From Streptomyces sp. DH-12 (GTDB taxonomy: Bacteria; Actinomycetota; Actinomycetes; Streptomycetales; Streptomycetaceae), in assembly GCF_002899455.1 (NCBI RefSeq), contig NZ_PPFB01000001.1, positions 4,316,001-4,380,000 of the forward strand: DNA of 64,000 nucleotides, given 5' to 3'. This document shows positions 48,429-57,066 of the stretch, piece by piece. Under the pieces are notes generated by a model. It was not told the DNA's origin. It worked only from the letters and a program-made list of their open reading frames with translations, and ran no database searches. Positions within the stretch are counted from its first letter, which is position 1. Each line of letters starts with the position of its first letter. Position numbers and translations under genes: made by a program.

Positions 48429-49628
48429 TCAGGCGCCCGGCAGCCGGGACGCCTTGCCGCTGCGGGCGACCGCCCGGGCTATGCGCTGGGCGTCCAGGGC
48501 CATCTCCCTGAGGTTGCCGCTGATCGGGTTGGTGAAGCCGGTGAAGTACAGGTCCGGGGCGCCGGCCGGGGTGCGGGCGCCGTGGACCACGGGCCTGCCC
48601 CGGTCGTCCAGCACGCCGAGGCCGCCGACCAGGCCCTCCAGACCGCGTTCGTAGCCCGTGGCCGCGATCACCGCGTCCGGGGCGACGCGCTCGCCGTCGG
48701 CCAGCAGCACCTCGTCGTCCTCGAAGCCCTTCACGGCGGCGACCACCTCCACCCTGCCCTTGCGCACGGCGTCGACCAGACCGACGTCCTGCACCGGGAT
48801 GGCGCCCTCCAGGACGCGGGAGTAGAGCCCGGCCTCCGGGCGGGGCAGGCCGTGCTCGGACAGGTCCGGCAGCGCGATCCGCGCCTGGAGCCGGCTGATC
48901 CGGTCGACCAGGCCCACCGGCAGCCGGCGCACCAGGATCCCGGAGTACTGCGCGGGCCAGCCCGCGGTCGAGCGGCGCACGATGTGCGGCGGGGTGCGCA
49001 CCGCCAGCCGCACCCGGGAGGCGCCGCCCTCCGCCAGGTCCACGGCGATCTCGGCGCCCGTGTTGCCGGCCCCCACCACCAGCACGTCCCGCCCCGCGAA
49101 CGGCTCGGCGTTGCGGTACTGCGACGCGTGCAGGAACTCCCCGCCGTAGGTGTCCCGGCCGGGCCAGCCGGGGACGCGCGGGGTGTGGTTGAAGCCGGTG
49201 GCGACGACGACCGCCGCGCCGGTCAGCTCACGCCCGCCGGTGGCGCGCAGCAGCCAGCCGGTGCCGTCGGGGGTGCGCTCGACGCGGGACACCTCGACAC
49301 CGGTGACGATCTCCAGCCGGTGGTGCTCGGCGTACTTCTCCAGGTAGCGGACCACGTCGTCGCGGGACGGCCAGCGTCCGAAGCGGCGGGGCATCGGCAG
49401 GCCGGGCAGCGCCGACCGCCGCCGGGTGGTGTGCAGGTGCAGCCGGTCGTAGTGGCGGCGCCAGGAGTCGCCGACCCGCTCGGAACGCTCCAGGACGACG
49501 GCCCGCACCCCGCGGGCGCGCAGGGCGTACGCGACGGACAGTCCGCCGGGGCCGCCGCCGATGACGTGGACGGGGCGGTCCGCCCGGTGGGGCGCGGTGG
49601 GCTGCGCGGACGTGGTGGAGTCGGCCAT
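48429..49628 (-). CDS. Flavin-containing monooxygenase-like oxidoreductase
   Basis: 399 aa. FAD-binding Rossmann motif at the start (VHVIGGGPGGLSVAYALRAR, then ERVGDSWRRHYDRLHLHTTR) and a second NADPH-type Rossmann motif VLVVGAGNTGAEIAVDLAEG. ATGY near the C-terminus (VIAATGYERG) is the usual third motif. It resembles YUCCA/FMO and Baeyer-Villiger-like enzymes, but the FxGxxxHxxxW fingerprint is replaced by GGEFLHASQYR. It would hydroxylate or oxygenate an unknown substrate. ATG 49628 fits. GGTCT and AGACC are inverted just upstream. Confidence 0.85.
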   Translation of the reverse strand: MADSTTSAQPTAPHRADRPVHVIGGGPGGLSVAYALRARGVRAVVLERSERVGDSWRRHYDRLHLHTTRRRSALPGLPMPRRFGRWPSRDDVVRYLEKYAEHHRLEIVTGVEVSRVERTPDGTGWLLRATGGRELTGAAVVVATGFNHTPRVPGWPGRDTYGGEFLHASQYRNAEPFAGRDVLVVGAGNTGAEIAVDLAEGGASRVRLAVRTPPHIVRRSTAGWPAQYSGILVRRLPVGLVDRISRLQARIALPDLSEHGLPRPEAGLYSRVLEGAIPVQDVGLVDAVRKGRVEVVAAVKGFEDDEVLLADGERVAPDAVIAATGYERGLEGLVGGLGVLDDRGRPVVHGARTPAGAPDLYFTGFTNPISGNLREMALDAQRIARAVARSGKASRLPGA

Positions 49629-49734
49629 GACCGCGAGCGTAATCCGGCAGCTGCTTGATGGGTCTCGGTCAAGACCGGAATTGGTTGCGGAATGATCACA
49701 TGATTCCACCGCGATCGCGGGTTTGAATGCCCTC

Positions 49735-50337
49735 ATGGTCTCTTCGCACCCACGCGCCCGGCTCCGCCCGCCGTCCGGACTCCGCGGCCACGGTCTGTTC
49801 CTGCGCCCCTGGGACCCGGAGTCCGCCGCCGACGCCGAGACCTGGCTGCGCGGCATCACCGACCCGGAGTTCCGGCGCTGGAACACCCCGCTCCGCCCGG
49901 TCACCGACCTCGCCGGCGCCCGTGAGTCGCTGCGCGCCCGCGCCGCGCAGACCGCGGACGGCGCGGGCGTCTCCTTCCACGTCGCCGACGCGGACAGCGG
50001 TACGGCGCTGGGCCACATCGGCGTCACCGAGATCCGCCCGGTGCTGCGCTGTGGCCGCGTCGGCTACTGGGTGCTGCCCGAGGCGCGCGGCCGGGGCGTG
50101 GCCACCCGCGCGCTGCTGCTCGCCGCGGGGTGGGCGCTGACCGACGGCGGCCTGCACCGCCTGGAACTGGAACACGCCGTCGGCCACACGGCCTCCTGCC
50201 GCATCGCGGAACGCTGCGGCTTCCTCCCGGAGGGCACACTCCGCGGCGCGATGTTCGCCGCCGGCCGCCACGACGCCTACCGGGACGCCCACCTCCACGC
50301 CCGCCTCGCCACGGACGCGGTTCCGCCGGGTCCGTGA
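49735..50337 (+). CDS. GNAT-family N-acetyltransferase
   Basis: 200 aa, of the RimJ/RimL type: LFLRPWDPESAADAETWLRG, GRVGYWVLPEARGRGVATRA (acetyl-CoA pyrophosphate loop GRGVAT), LLLAAGWALTDGGLHRLELE and CRIAERCGFLPEGTLRGAMF. It transfers an acetyl group from acetyl-CoA to an amine, possibly an antibiotic, a ribosomal protein N-terminus or a small metabolite. A TTGAAT hexamer lies six bases before ATG 49735, suggesting a leaderless mRNA. It is divergent from the monooxygenase gene. Confidence 0.88.
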   Translation: MVSSHPRARLRPPSGLRGHGLFLRPWDPESAADAETWLRGITDPEFRRWNTPLRPVTDLAGARESLRARAAQTADGAGVSFHVADADSGTALGHIGVTEIRPVLRCGRVGYWVLPEARGRGVATRALLLAAGWALTDGGLHRLELEHAVGHTASCRIAERCGFLPEGTLRGAMFAAGRHDAYRDAHLHARLATDAVPPGP

Positions 50338-50380
50338 GGCGGCCGGGCCGCGCGGGCCCGGGCCAGCCGGACCGGCCCGC

Positions 50381-51046
50381 TCACGGCCAGAGCAGCTCCC
50401 TGACCCAGCCCTCCTCCTCGCGGCGGTACCGCAGGCGGACGTGGCGGCGGTGGGGGTCGCCCTGGAAGAACTCCGTCTCGTCCGGGGCGAGGCGGTAGAG
50501 GGTCCAGGAGGGGGCCGGGGTGTCCGGGGCCCGGCGGGCCCGGGCCCAGGCGGCTTCGGAGGCGCGGGTGAGGTCCTCCGGGGAGGGGAGCACCGCGCTC
50601 TGGCGGCCGGTCAGGGCCGCGGCCAGGGCGCCGGTGGAGCGGGCGCGCAGGTCCGCCCGGGCCTCCTCGGGCGGGGCGGCCGACACGGGGCCCCGTACCC
50701 GGACCTGGCGGCCCAGGACCGGCCAGTAGAAGGCGAGGGCCGCGTACGGGCGGGCCGCGAGGTGTCCGCCCTTGCGGCTGTGCGCGTGCGTGGCGAACGA
50801 CCAGCCGTCCTCGTCCGCGCCGTGCAGCATCACGATCCGTACGTCCGGCAGGCCCGCCGCGTCCGCCGTGGCCAGGGACATGGTGTGCGGCTCGGGCTGG
50901 CCGGCCGCCGCGGCCTGCGCCAGCCACCGCGCGAACAGCGGCAGCGGCTCGGCGGGGGCTCGCTCCGGATCGAAGGGACGCAGGTCGGTGACGGCCGGGT
51001 CCCACACCCGCAGGGACCGCAGCAGTGCGTGGAGGTCGGGTTCCAT
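50381..51046 (-). CDS. PdxH-like pyridoxamine-phosphate-oxidase family protein
   Basis: 221 aa. PNPOx fold with segments parallel to PdxH: PLPLFARWLAQAAAAGQPEP, MSLATADAAGLPDVRIVMLH, WSFATHAHSRKGGHLAARPY and a C-terminal LRYRREEEGWVRELLWP. The PdxH residues needed for PLP binding are only partly kept (for example GSQLGAWASGQS is replaced by ARSTGALAAALTGRQS). It may act on another pyridoxal or flavin substrate. pdxH itself is at 26022. GACAAT six bases before the ATG suggests a leaderless mRNA. Confidence 0.78.
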   Translation of the reverse strand: MEPDLHALLRSLRVWDPAVTDLRPFDPERAPAEPLPLFARWLAQAAAAGQPEPHTMSLATADAAGLPDVRIVMLHGADEDGWSFATHAHSRKGGHLAARPYAALAFYWPVLGRQVRVRGPVSAAPPEEARADLRARSTGALAAALTGRQSAVLPSPEDLTRASEAAWARARRAPDTPAPSWTLYRLAPDETEFFQGDPHRRHVRLRYRREEEGWVRELLWP

Positions 51047-51083
51047 GGGGCGATTGTCGGCCCCCGGAGGCCCGGCGGCCGCC

Positions 51084-51509
51084 TCAGACGGACCCGAGGT
51101 CGGACGACACCCACCGTTCCGGCCGCATCCGTACGACGACCTGCTCGCCGTGGTTCTTCCACGCGAAGTCGACGTACCCCTCGACCTTCTCGGCCGGCAG
51201 GTAGCGCGCGGAGATCTCCCGCAGCTTCTCGACCGTCGCGGGGGAGGTGTCGGTGACCGGGCCCTCGACGGAGACGTAGCGGAGGGTCGGCTCGACGCGC
51301 TCCACCAGGAGGGAGAAGCGCCCCGCCGCCCGCAGCAGCCGGTTCTTGCGGGAGTGCAGGCCGGTGAGGATCCACACGTCCTCGCCGGGCGCGTACTGGT
51401 ACCAGATCGGCACGGTCAGCGGGGCGCGGCCCCCGCCCGCGTCCACCGCGAACGCGGCCACACGCGGTTCGGACAGGAACTGTTCGCGCTCTTCACGGGT
51501 CAGGGCCAT
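51084..51509 (-). CDS. Pyridoxamine-5'-phosphate-oxidase-family (split-barrel flavin) protein
   Basis: 141 aa, a single split-barrel flavin/F420-binding-type domain: REEREQFLSEPRVAAFAVDA, VPIWYQYAPGEDVWILTGLH (with SRKNRLLRAAG), and EQVVVRMRPERWVSSDLG. Small proteins of this shape bind FMN or F420 in actinobacteria. The F420 option is relevant because fbiC is 12 kb away, but binding cannot be seen. GCTGGAGGAA precedes the ATG. It lies in the same direction as the upstream PdxH-like gene, 37 bp away. Confidence 0.8.
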   Translation of the reverse strand: MALTREEREQFLSEPRVAAFAVDAGGGRAPLTVPIWYQYAPGEDVWILTGLHSRKNRLLRAAGRFSLLVERVEPTLRYVSVEGPVTDTSPATVEKLREISARYLPAEKVEGYVDFAWKNHGEQVVVRMRPERWVSSDLGSV

Positions 51510-51733
51510 GGCGGTTCCTCCAGCGGCGTCTGCGGTCGGGGCGTGCGCCCGGGCGGCCTGTGGCCGGGCGGTACAACGCCGGCCGGGCGGGGACGTGTTC
51601 CGTGCGTCGCGCCCCGACCATCGGAACCGGACGGCCCCGCGGGACGCGACAGGCGGCGGTCCACCGGAGTGAACCGCCGCCCGGATGACAGGAAACGGCG
51701 AGGTCGCGTGCGGGGTGCGGGCCGCGGGCGCGG

Positions 51734-52381
51734 CTACTTGGCGGGCTTGCGCCCGGTGACCCCCAGGTGCACCAGCAGCGCCAGGTTCGGCTTGATCTCG
51801 GCCTGCTTGACGCCCCGCGAGGAGAAACCTTTCTGGTGCGAGGCCACGGCCGCCAGCATGGCGACCAGGGACCCGGCGACCGCGCCGGGGCTGACGTCCT
51901 TGTCGATCCGCCCCTTCGCCTGGAGCGCGGAGACGGACTCGGCGAGCGGGGTCTCCACCGCGCTGAGGACCTTCAGACGGATCTTGGAGAAACGTTTATC
52001 CCCCTCGGCGGCGCCCAGGTCCACCACGCGCAGGATCGCGTCGTTGCGCCGCCAGAACTCCAGGAAGCCGTCGACCAGTTCCTGCGCCGTCTGCCAGCCG
52101 GCCCGCCCGCTCCAGGAGCGGCCCTCGGCCAGCTCGCCCAGGGAGCCGCTCTCCGCGGCCATGGTCTCGGCGAGCTCCAGGACGGCGCCCTCGACGTCCG
52201 GGAAGTACTGGTAGAAGGTGGCCGGCGAGGTCCCTGCGCGACGGGCGACGTCGATGACCTTGACATCCCGGTACGGGGACGAGCTGAGCATCTCGCTGAG
52301 GCAGTCGAGCAGCTTCTGCCGGGTCTCCTGCCCACGCCGGCCGGCCACGCGGCCGTCGACGGTACGCACTTGTCCTGTCAT
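51734..52381 (-). CDS. TetR-family transcriptional regulator
   Basis: 215 aa. HTH at about 20-65: GQETRQKLLDCLSEMLSSSP, KVIDVARRAGTSPATFYQYF. The C-terminal part has a long helical ligand domain (EAELVDGFLEFWRRND-like region with ILRVVDLGAAEGDKRFSKIR). It may regulate the divergent VOC gene at 52504 or distant targets. The 224 bp upstream of the next minus-strand gene and the 122 bp to the VOC gene show no palindrome I would call an operator. Confidence 0.85.
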   Translation of the reverse strand: MTGQVRTVDGRVAGRRGQETRQKLLDCLSEMLSSSPYRDVKVIDVARRAGTSPATFYQYFPDVEGAVLELAETMAAESGSLGELAEGRSWSGRAGWQTAQELVDGFLEFWRRNDAILRVVDLGAAEGDKRFSKIRLKVLSAVETPLAESVSALQAKGRIDKDVSPGAVAGSLVAMLAAVASHQKGFSSRGVKQAEIKPNLALLVHLGVTGRKPAK

Positions 52382-52503
52382 GCCGTCAGCTTACCGACGG
52401 GGTGGGGGAGCGCGATTCGGCCGACTGCAAATGGGGTGCGAAGGCTTCACGATCCTGGTGTGCCTGGTCGGCGGCGTGCGGACGGCACGGCTACGTTGTC
52501 GGC

Positions 52504-53226
52504 ATGGCCGAAAACAGGGCATCGGAGTACACGGAGGGCACCCCGTGCTGGGTGGACGCGCAACTGCCCGATCTGGAGGCGGGCAAGCGGTTCTACGGTG
52601 AGCTGTTCGGCTGGACCTTCGAGGGCCGGCCCACCGGGACGGTCCGGGCGCTGAAGGACGGCGACCCCGTCGCCTCCCTCGCGCACAAGACGGACGGGCG
52701 GCTGCCGACGGTGTGGACGGTGTCCTTCTTCACCCCGGACGCCGACGCGCTCTGCGCGCGGATCCGGGCGGCCGGCGGACAGGTGATCGCACCCCCGGCG
52801 CCGTTCGGCGACCTCGGCCGCACCGCGCTCGTCACCGACCCCGAGGGCGCGGTGTTCTCGCTGTGGGAGTCCGGGACCGCGGCCGGCTTCGGACGCCGCC
52901 ACGAGCCGGGCGCCTTCGCCTGGGTCCAGCTCTACGCACGGGACACGCAGACGGCGAACGCCTTCTACGGCGACCTCTTCCACGAGGCCCTGTTCGGCGC
53001 GGACGCCGACCCCGACTTCGGGCGCGCGCCGGTCTCCGAGGTCTTCGCCCCCGAGATGCCGCCGCACCTCCTCGTCCACTTCGCGGTGCGGGAGCTGGAG
53101 CCCGCCCTGGAGAAGGTGACCCGGCTCGGCGGCCGGACGCAGGTGCCGCCCTTCGAGACCTCGTACGGGACGGCGGCCGTCGTCACCGACGATCAGGGGG
53201 CGTCCTTCGCGCTGCTGCGCCCCTGA
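52504..53226 (+). CDS. VOC-family protein with two glyoxalase-like domains
   Basis: 240 aa. Two vicinal-oxygen-chelate domains: the first begins CWVDAQLPDLEAGKRFYGEL, the second FAWVQLYARDTQTANAFYGD. Each has a FxxFG/FYGxL pattern and paired VVTDDQGASFALLRP at the end. It may isomerise or bind small molecules, or confer resistance by sequestration; hydroxylase activity of some members is also known. A TACGTT hexamer lies six bases before ATG 52504, suggesting a leaderless mRNA. It is divergent from the TetR gene. Confidence 0.82.
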   Translation: MAENRASEYTEGTPCWVDAQLPDLEAGKRFYGELFGWTFEGRPTGTVRALKDGDPVASLAHKTDGRLPTVWTVSFFTPDADALCARIRAAGGQVIAPPAPFGDLGRTALVTDPEGAVFSLWESGTAAGFGRRHEPGAFAWVQLYARDTQTANAFYGDLFHEALFGADADPDFGRAPVSEVFAPEMPPHLLVHFAVRELEPALEKVTRLGGRTQVPPFETSYGTAAVVTDDQGASFALLRP

Positions 53227-53448
53227 CCGTACGCTCGGTGCGCCGTCGCGGTCCGTCTCCCGTACACCGCACGGCCGTCCGTTCGATTCATATGTCAACC
53301 TGGACACCCGATTTGTCGGCCGGTTCGCACCAGGGGGCCCGGACAGGAAGAATCGGGGTGCGTGCCGCCACGGCGGTGCGGTGGTGAGACGCTGCACTAC
53401 GGTCGCGCACAGGTGGTGGCGCGACGCGTACGGGGAGGTGGCAGGCAA

Positions 53449-55809
53449 GTGGTGGATCAGCTGACGCAGCACGATCCGCGGCGTATCGGGCCGTTCGAGG
53501 TGCTGGGACGGCTGGGAGCCGGCGGCATGGGGCTGGTCTATCTCGCGCGCTCGGCGTCCGGCCGGCGGGTGGCGATCAAGACGGTCCGGACCGAGCTGGC
53601 CGAGGACCAGCTCTTCCGGGTCCGCTTCACGCGCGAGGTGGAGGCGGCCCGCGCCGTCTCCGGCTTCTACACGGCGGCCGTCGTGGACGCCGACCCGCGC
53701 GCCGCCGTGCCGTGGCTGGCCACCGCGTACGTCCCCGCCCCCTCGCTCGAGGAGATAGTGAACGAGTGCGGGCCGCTGCCCGCGCAGGCCGTGCGCTGGC
53801 TCGCCGCGGGCGTCGCCGAGGCGCTCCAGTCGATCCACGGCGCGGGCCTGGTCCACCGCGACCTCAAGCCCTCCAACGTGCTGGTCGTCGAGGACGGCCC
53901 CCGCGTGATCGACTTCGGCATCGCCTCCGGGGTGTCCAACACCCGGCTCACGATGACCAACGTCGCCGTCGGCACCCCCGCCTACATGTCCCCGGAGCAG
54001 GCCAAGGACTCCCGCAGCGTCACCGGCGCGAGCGACGTCTTCTCCCTCGGCTCCATGCTGGTCTTCGCCGCCACCGGACACCCCCCGTTCCACGGCGCCA
54101 ACCCCGTCGAGACGGTCTTCATGCTGCTGCGCGAGGGCCCGGACCTCGAGGGCCTGCCGGACGAGCTGCGGCCGCTCATCGAGTCGTGCATGCAGATGGA
54201 CCCCACGGCCCGGCCCAACCCCGCCGACCTCCAGGCGCAGCTCGCCCCGCACCTGTTCGGCTCCGGCTCCGACGACAGCGGCACGGCATCGGCGTGGCTG
54301 CCCGAGCGGGCGGTCAGCCTGATCGAGGCGCGCCGCGGCGGCCGCCCCGCCAAGCCGCCGCAGAACAGCGGCCGCAGCGGGGGCGGCGCCGGCGCGCGTC
54401 CCCCCGTGCCGCCCCCGCCGCCGCACGACCCGGTCGTGCCGCCGCCCCCGTCGCGGCCGGCCCCCGTGGGCGCGCCCGGCACCGGGCCCGTCCGGCTGGC
54501 GGGCGCCGCGGTGCCCATCGGCCCCGGCCCGCGCGTCGCCGACACGCGCACGGCCGCCGTGCAGGTGCCCCCGCCCACCGCCGCCCTGGCCGCGACCTGG
54601 ACGAAGTCCCGCCCCGACGTCAACGGCGCCGAGCCCGCCGCCGCGCCCCCGGCGCCCGCCGCCCTGCCGGAGCAGCCCGGCGGCTGGCGCCCGTGGCGGT
54701 TCCGTATGTCCAACGACGTGTGGGGCACGCCCGCCGTGGCCGGCGACCTGGTGTACGTCACCTCCTTCGAGGTGCACGCCCTGGACGTGGCCACCGGCCG
54801 GCGCCGCTTCAAGACGCGGGACGTCGCCTGGTCGATGGCGGTCGCCGACGGCCGCGTCCACGCCTCCGACGGCCCCACCCTCTACGCGCTCGACGCCCGC
54901 GAGGGCGGCGACCTGTGGCGGCTGAACACGGACGCCTGGGTGTACTCCCTCAAGGCCGACCGCGGCACCGTCCTCACCGGCACCCGCGGCGGCGGCGTGC
55001 AGGGCTGGGAGGCGTCCACCGGGCAGAAGCTGTGGGAAGTGACCGGCTGCCAGACCGACTTCGAGTCGCCGGAGGCGGGACCCGCCCTCCTCGACGGCAC
55101 CGCCTACGTCTGGCAGGACGCCCGGCTGCGCGCCCTCGACGCCCGCACCGGCGAGGAGCGCTGGGCGTACCCGATCGGCGACGCGGCCTCCTGCGGCGGC
55201 GTCCCGGTCCGCCTCACCTCCGCGCCCGACGGCTACGTCTACGTCTGCGCCGGCACCCGGGTGGTCGCCCTGGAGGCGGCCTCCGGGCACGTCCGCTGGC
55301 ACTTCGAGGCCCCGGCGGTCTTCCTGTGCCCGCCCGCCTTCGTGCCCGGCCCCGCGGTCACCGGCGGCGGGGTGTACCTCGCCGACTACCTCGGCACGGT
55401 CTACGCCCTGGACGCCACCGACGGCCGCGACCGCTGGCGCATCGCCACCGAGGCCCGCTCCTCGGTCGAGCCGGTGCTGGTCGCCGCCGGCCACGTCCAC
55501 GTGGGCAGCGGCAAGGGCCTCTACACGCTGGACGCGGTCACCGGCACGCCCAAGTGGCGCTTCCAGTCCGGCGGCGACATCGTCGGCGCCCCCGCGGTCG
55601 CCGAGGGCCGCATCCACTTCGGCTCCAGCGACCACCTGCTGTACACGCTGAAGGCCGACGACGGGCGCCTGCGCTGGAAGCTCGCCACCGGCGGGGAGAT
55701 CACCGGCTCGCCGGTGGTGCGGGACGGCGTGGTGTACGCGTGCAGCAAGGACCGCTGCGTGTACGCGCTGGACGCGGAGAAGGGGACGGGCACGGCGCGG
55801 ACCGCGTGA
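53449..55809 (+). CDS. afsK: AfsK serine/threonine protein kinase
   Basis: 786 aa. N-terminal kinase (about 10-275): glycine loop LGRLGAGGMGLVYLA, VAIK Lys44, HRDLKPSN at 136, DFG Asp155. A Pro-rich linker (~280-414) leads to a PQQ/beta-propeller domain to the C-terminus with repeats such as VYALDATDGRDRWRIATEAR. No membrane helix is seen. It autophosphorylates and phosphorylates AfsR, starting the AfsK-AfsR-AfsS cascade for secondary metabolism and hyphal growth. GTG 53449 gives MVDQLTQHDP and has GGGGAGG ten bases upstream; GTG 53452 is the alternative. Identification is by recalled family sequence and synteny. Confidence 0.93.
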   Translation: MVDQLTQHDPRRIGPFEVLGRLGAGGMGLVYLARSASGRRVAIKTVRTELAEDQLFRVRFTREVEAARAVSGFYTAAVVDADPRAAVPWLATAYVPAPSLEEIVNECGPLPAQAVRWLAAGVAEALQSIHGAGLVHRDLKPSNVLVVEDGPRVIDFGIASGVSNTRLTMTNVAVGTPAYMSPEQAKDSRSVTGASDVFSLGSMLVFAATGHPPFHGANPVETVFMLLREGPDLEGLPDELRPLIESCMQMDPTARPNPADLQAQLAPHLFGSGSDDSGTASAWLPERAVSLIEARRGGRPAKPPQNSGRSGGGAGARPPVPPPPPHDPVVPPPPSRPAPVGAPGTGPVRLAGAAVPIGPGPRVADTRTAAVQVPPPTAALAATWTKSRPDVNGAEPAAAPPAPAALPEQPGGWRPWRFRMSNDVWGTPAVAGDLVYVTSFEVHALDVATGRRRFKTRDVAWSMAVADGRVHASDGPTLYALDAREGGDLWRLNTDAWVYSLKADRGTVLTGTRGGGVQGWEASTGQKLWEVTGCQTDFESPEAGPALLDGTAYVWQDARLRALDARTGEERWAYPIGDAASCGGVPVRLTSAPDGYVYVCAGTRVVALEAASGHVRWHFEAPAVFLCPPAFVPGPAVTGGGVYLADYLGTVYALDATDGRDRWRIATEARSSVEPVLVAAGHVHVGSGKGLYTLDAVTGTPKWRFQSGGDIVGAPAVAEGRIHFGSSDHLLYTLKADDGRLRWKLATGGEITGSPVVRDGVVYACSKDRCVYALDAEKGTGTARTA

Positions 55810-55995
55810 GCCGTGCCGTCCCCCGCGTCACCGCGGGACGGCCGTCGCGCCGGCTGCGCGGAAGGGGCCCGGACGGCGGCCGCCGCGGCGGGGAGCGGCG
55901 GTGTCCGCCGCCCTCGGGGCCGACGCCGCGCCGCGTGCGGGACGGTCTCCAGGCAGTGACATGCCCGTGACACAAAGATCGCTAGCCTGAGAAGC

Positions 55996-56520
55996 ATGAC
56001 TTCTCGGGGGAAGACGCTCAAGCTCACCGCCGTCTCGGCGCTCGTCGTCCTCGCCCTCACCGGTTTCTCCACCGGCCGCGGGCACGGAGGCGGCAGCGGG
56101 GACGGCGACGGCGGCGGCTGCAGCAGTTCCGGCCAGAACCACGACGCGTCGGGCTCGGGCGGCGGCTCGCACCGCGACGACGACGATGACTACGACGACG
56201 GCGGCAGCGGCGGGTCCGGCGGGGCCGGCAACCCGGAGGCGTCGGCGTCCCCGGAGGACGCCACGGTGACGCTGGTCGACTGCGCGTCCGAGGAGACGCC
56301 CTACGCCACCGTCGAGGTCACCAACACCGACACGGTGGACGGCACCTTCTCGGTCACGGTGGTCTTCAAGGACACCGCCGGCGACGAACTCGTCAGCCGG
56401 ACCGAGGAGGTCGCCGTCCCGGCGGGCGGGACCACGCCGGCCAGGGTCCCGGTGGACGACGCGGAGAGCGTCCCGCTGATCGACGCGTGCGACCTGGACT
56501 CCTTCGCCCCGGCGTCCTGA
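55996..56520 (+). CDS. Small secreted Gly/Asp-rich protein
   Basis: 174 aa. A Sec signal (LKLTAVSALVVLALTGFSTG) is followed by a long Gly/Ser/Asp-rich stretch (HRDDDDDYDDGGSGGSGG) and a C-terminal beta domain with two Cys (LVDCASEETPYATVEVTNTD; DACDLDSF), probably one disulfide. It lies between afsK and afsS on the afsK strand; S. coelicolor has a gene in the same place, from memory. The function is unknown. It ends in a 56-bp palindrome. Confidence 0.75.
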   Translation: MTSRGKTLKLTAVSALVVLALTGFSTGRGHGGGSGDGDGGGCSSSGQNHDASGSGGGSHRDDDDDYDDGGSGGSGGAGNPEASASPEDATVTLVDCASEETPYATVEVTNTDTVDGTFSVTVVFKDTAGDELVSRTEEVAVPAGGTTPARVPVDDAESVPLIDACDLDSFAPAS

Positions 56521-56544
56521 CCCGGGGGCGCCCGGGAGGGACGA

Positions 56545-56600
56545 CGTGAAGAGGGTCCGGCCGCGGTGTCGTACGACACCGCGGCCGGACCCTCTTCACG
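56545..56600. terminator. 56-bp perfect palindrome terminator
   Basis: CGTGAAGAGGGTCCGGCCGC then GGTGTCGTACGACACC and the reverse complement GCGGCCGGACCCTCTTCACG. Both halves of 28 bp match perfectly, with the centre between 56572 and 56573. It lies between convergent genes (secreted protein and afsS). A loop-free 28-bp arm cruciform is much longer than usual terminators. Confidence 0.9.
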
Positions 56601-56656
56601 ACCCGGCCGCGGCGGCTCCCCCTCCGCGCCGCCGGGACCGGCCCCCGTGCGGAGAC

Positions 56657-56845
56657 CTACCGGCCGTCCCGGTCCAGGGCGGGCGGGGCCGGCGCGTGCT
56701 GGTCCAGCGTGGTGACCTCGCCGATGCTCGGCGGGGCGGGCGCGTGCTGGTCCAGCGTGGTGACCTCGGGGCCGTCCTTGCCCGGCGGGACCGGCGCGTG
56801 CTGGTCCTGCGTGGTGAACTCCGGCTCGTTCGTGGCTTCGCTCAT
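56657..56845 (-). CDS. afsS: AfsS small regulator of antibiotic production
   Basis: 62 aa (S. coelicolor AfsS is 63 aa). Three repeats of TTxDQHAPxPP: TTQDQHAPVPP, TTLDQHAPAPP, TTLDQHAPAPP. It is the target of AfsR and acts positively on antibiotic synthesis by an unknown mechanism. It follows afsR on the same strand with its own promoter region. ATG 56845 fits the family N-terminus; no strong ribosome-binding site is seen. Very small and repetitive, so easily missed in annotation. Confidence 0.92.
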   Translation of the reverse strand: MSEATNEPEFTTQDQHAPVPPGKDGPEVTTLDQHAPAPPSIGEVTTLDQHAPAPPALDRDGR

Positions 56846-57013
56846 GACGTGTGCTACCCCCAACAGGTGGACTGGGCCGTGCGGTCGAACGGCCCGCTCG
56901 GCGGTTCCCCCGAAGCCGCCGAGCGGCCGTTCCAGCGGGTCCCACCGTGGAGATGAGCCCCTCGGATCCGCCTGCCCCCCGACGCGACGCATCCGTCCCA
57001 TGAGGGTGGCAGC

Positions 57014-57035
57014 CCGCCATAAACGTTCGATGAAC
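57014..57035 (-). promoter_or_regulatory. AfsR/PhoP-type 11-bp direct-repeat box upstream of afsS
   Basis: Read on the minus strand: GTTCATCGAAC then GTTTATGGCGG, two 11-base units in direct succession (57035-57025 and 57024-57014). This is the PHO-box/AfsR-box layout reported for S. coelicolor afsS. It lies about 170 bp upstream of the afsS start and 32 bp beyond the afsR stop. A -10 is not certain. Confidence 0.6.
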
Positions 57036-57066
57036 GCCGCCGCAGGGGCCGCCGCCGGAGCCGCTG

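Noticed and set aside
52447..55635. 1062-codon frame antisense to afsK and the VOC gene
   Set aside because: The reading frame is a GC-skew shadow of afsK; the translated text has no domain and is low-complexity.
56545..56600. Insertion-sequence end or attachment site
   Set aside because: No transposase, target duplication or second copy was seen; a terminator explains the place better.
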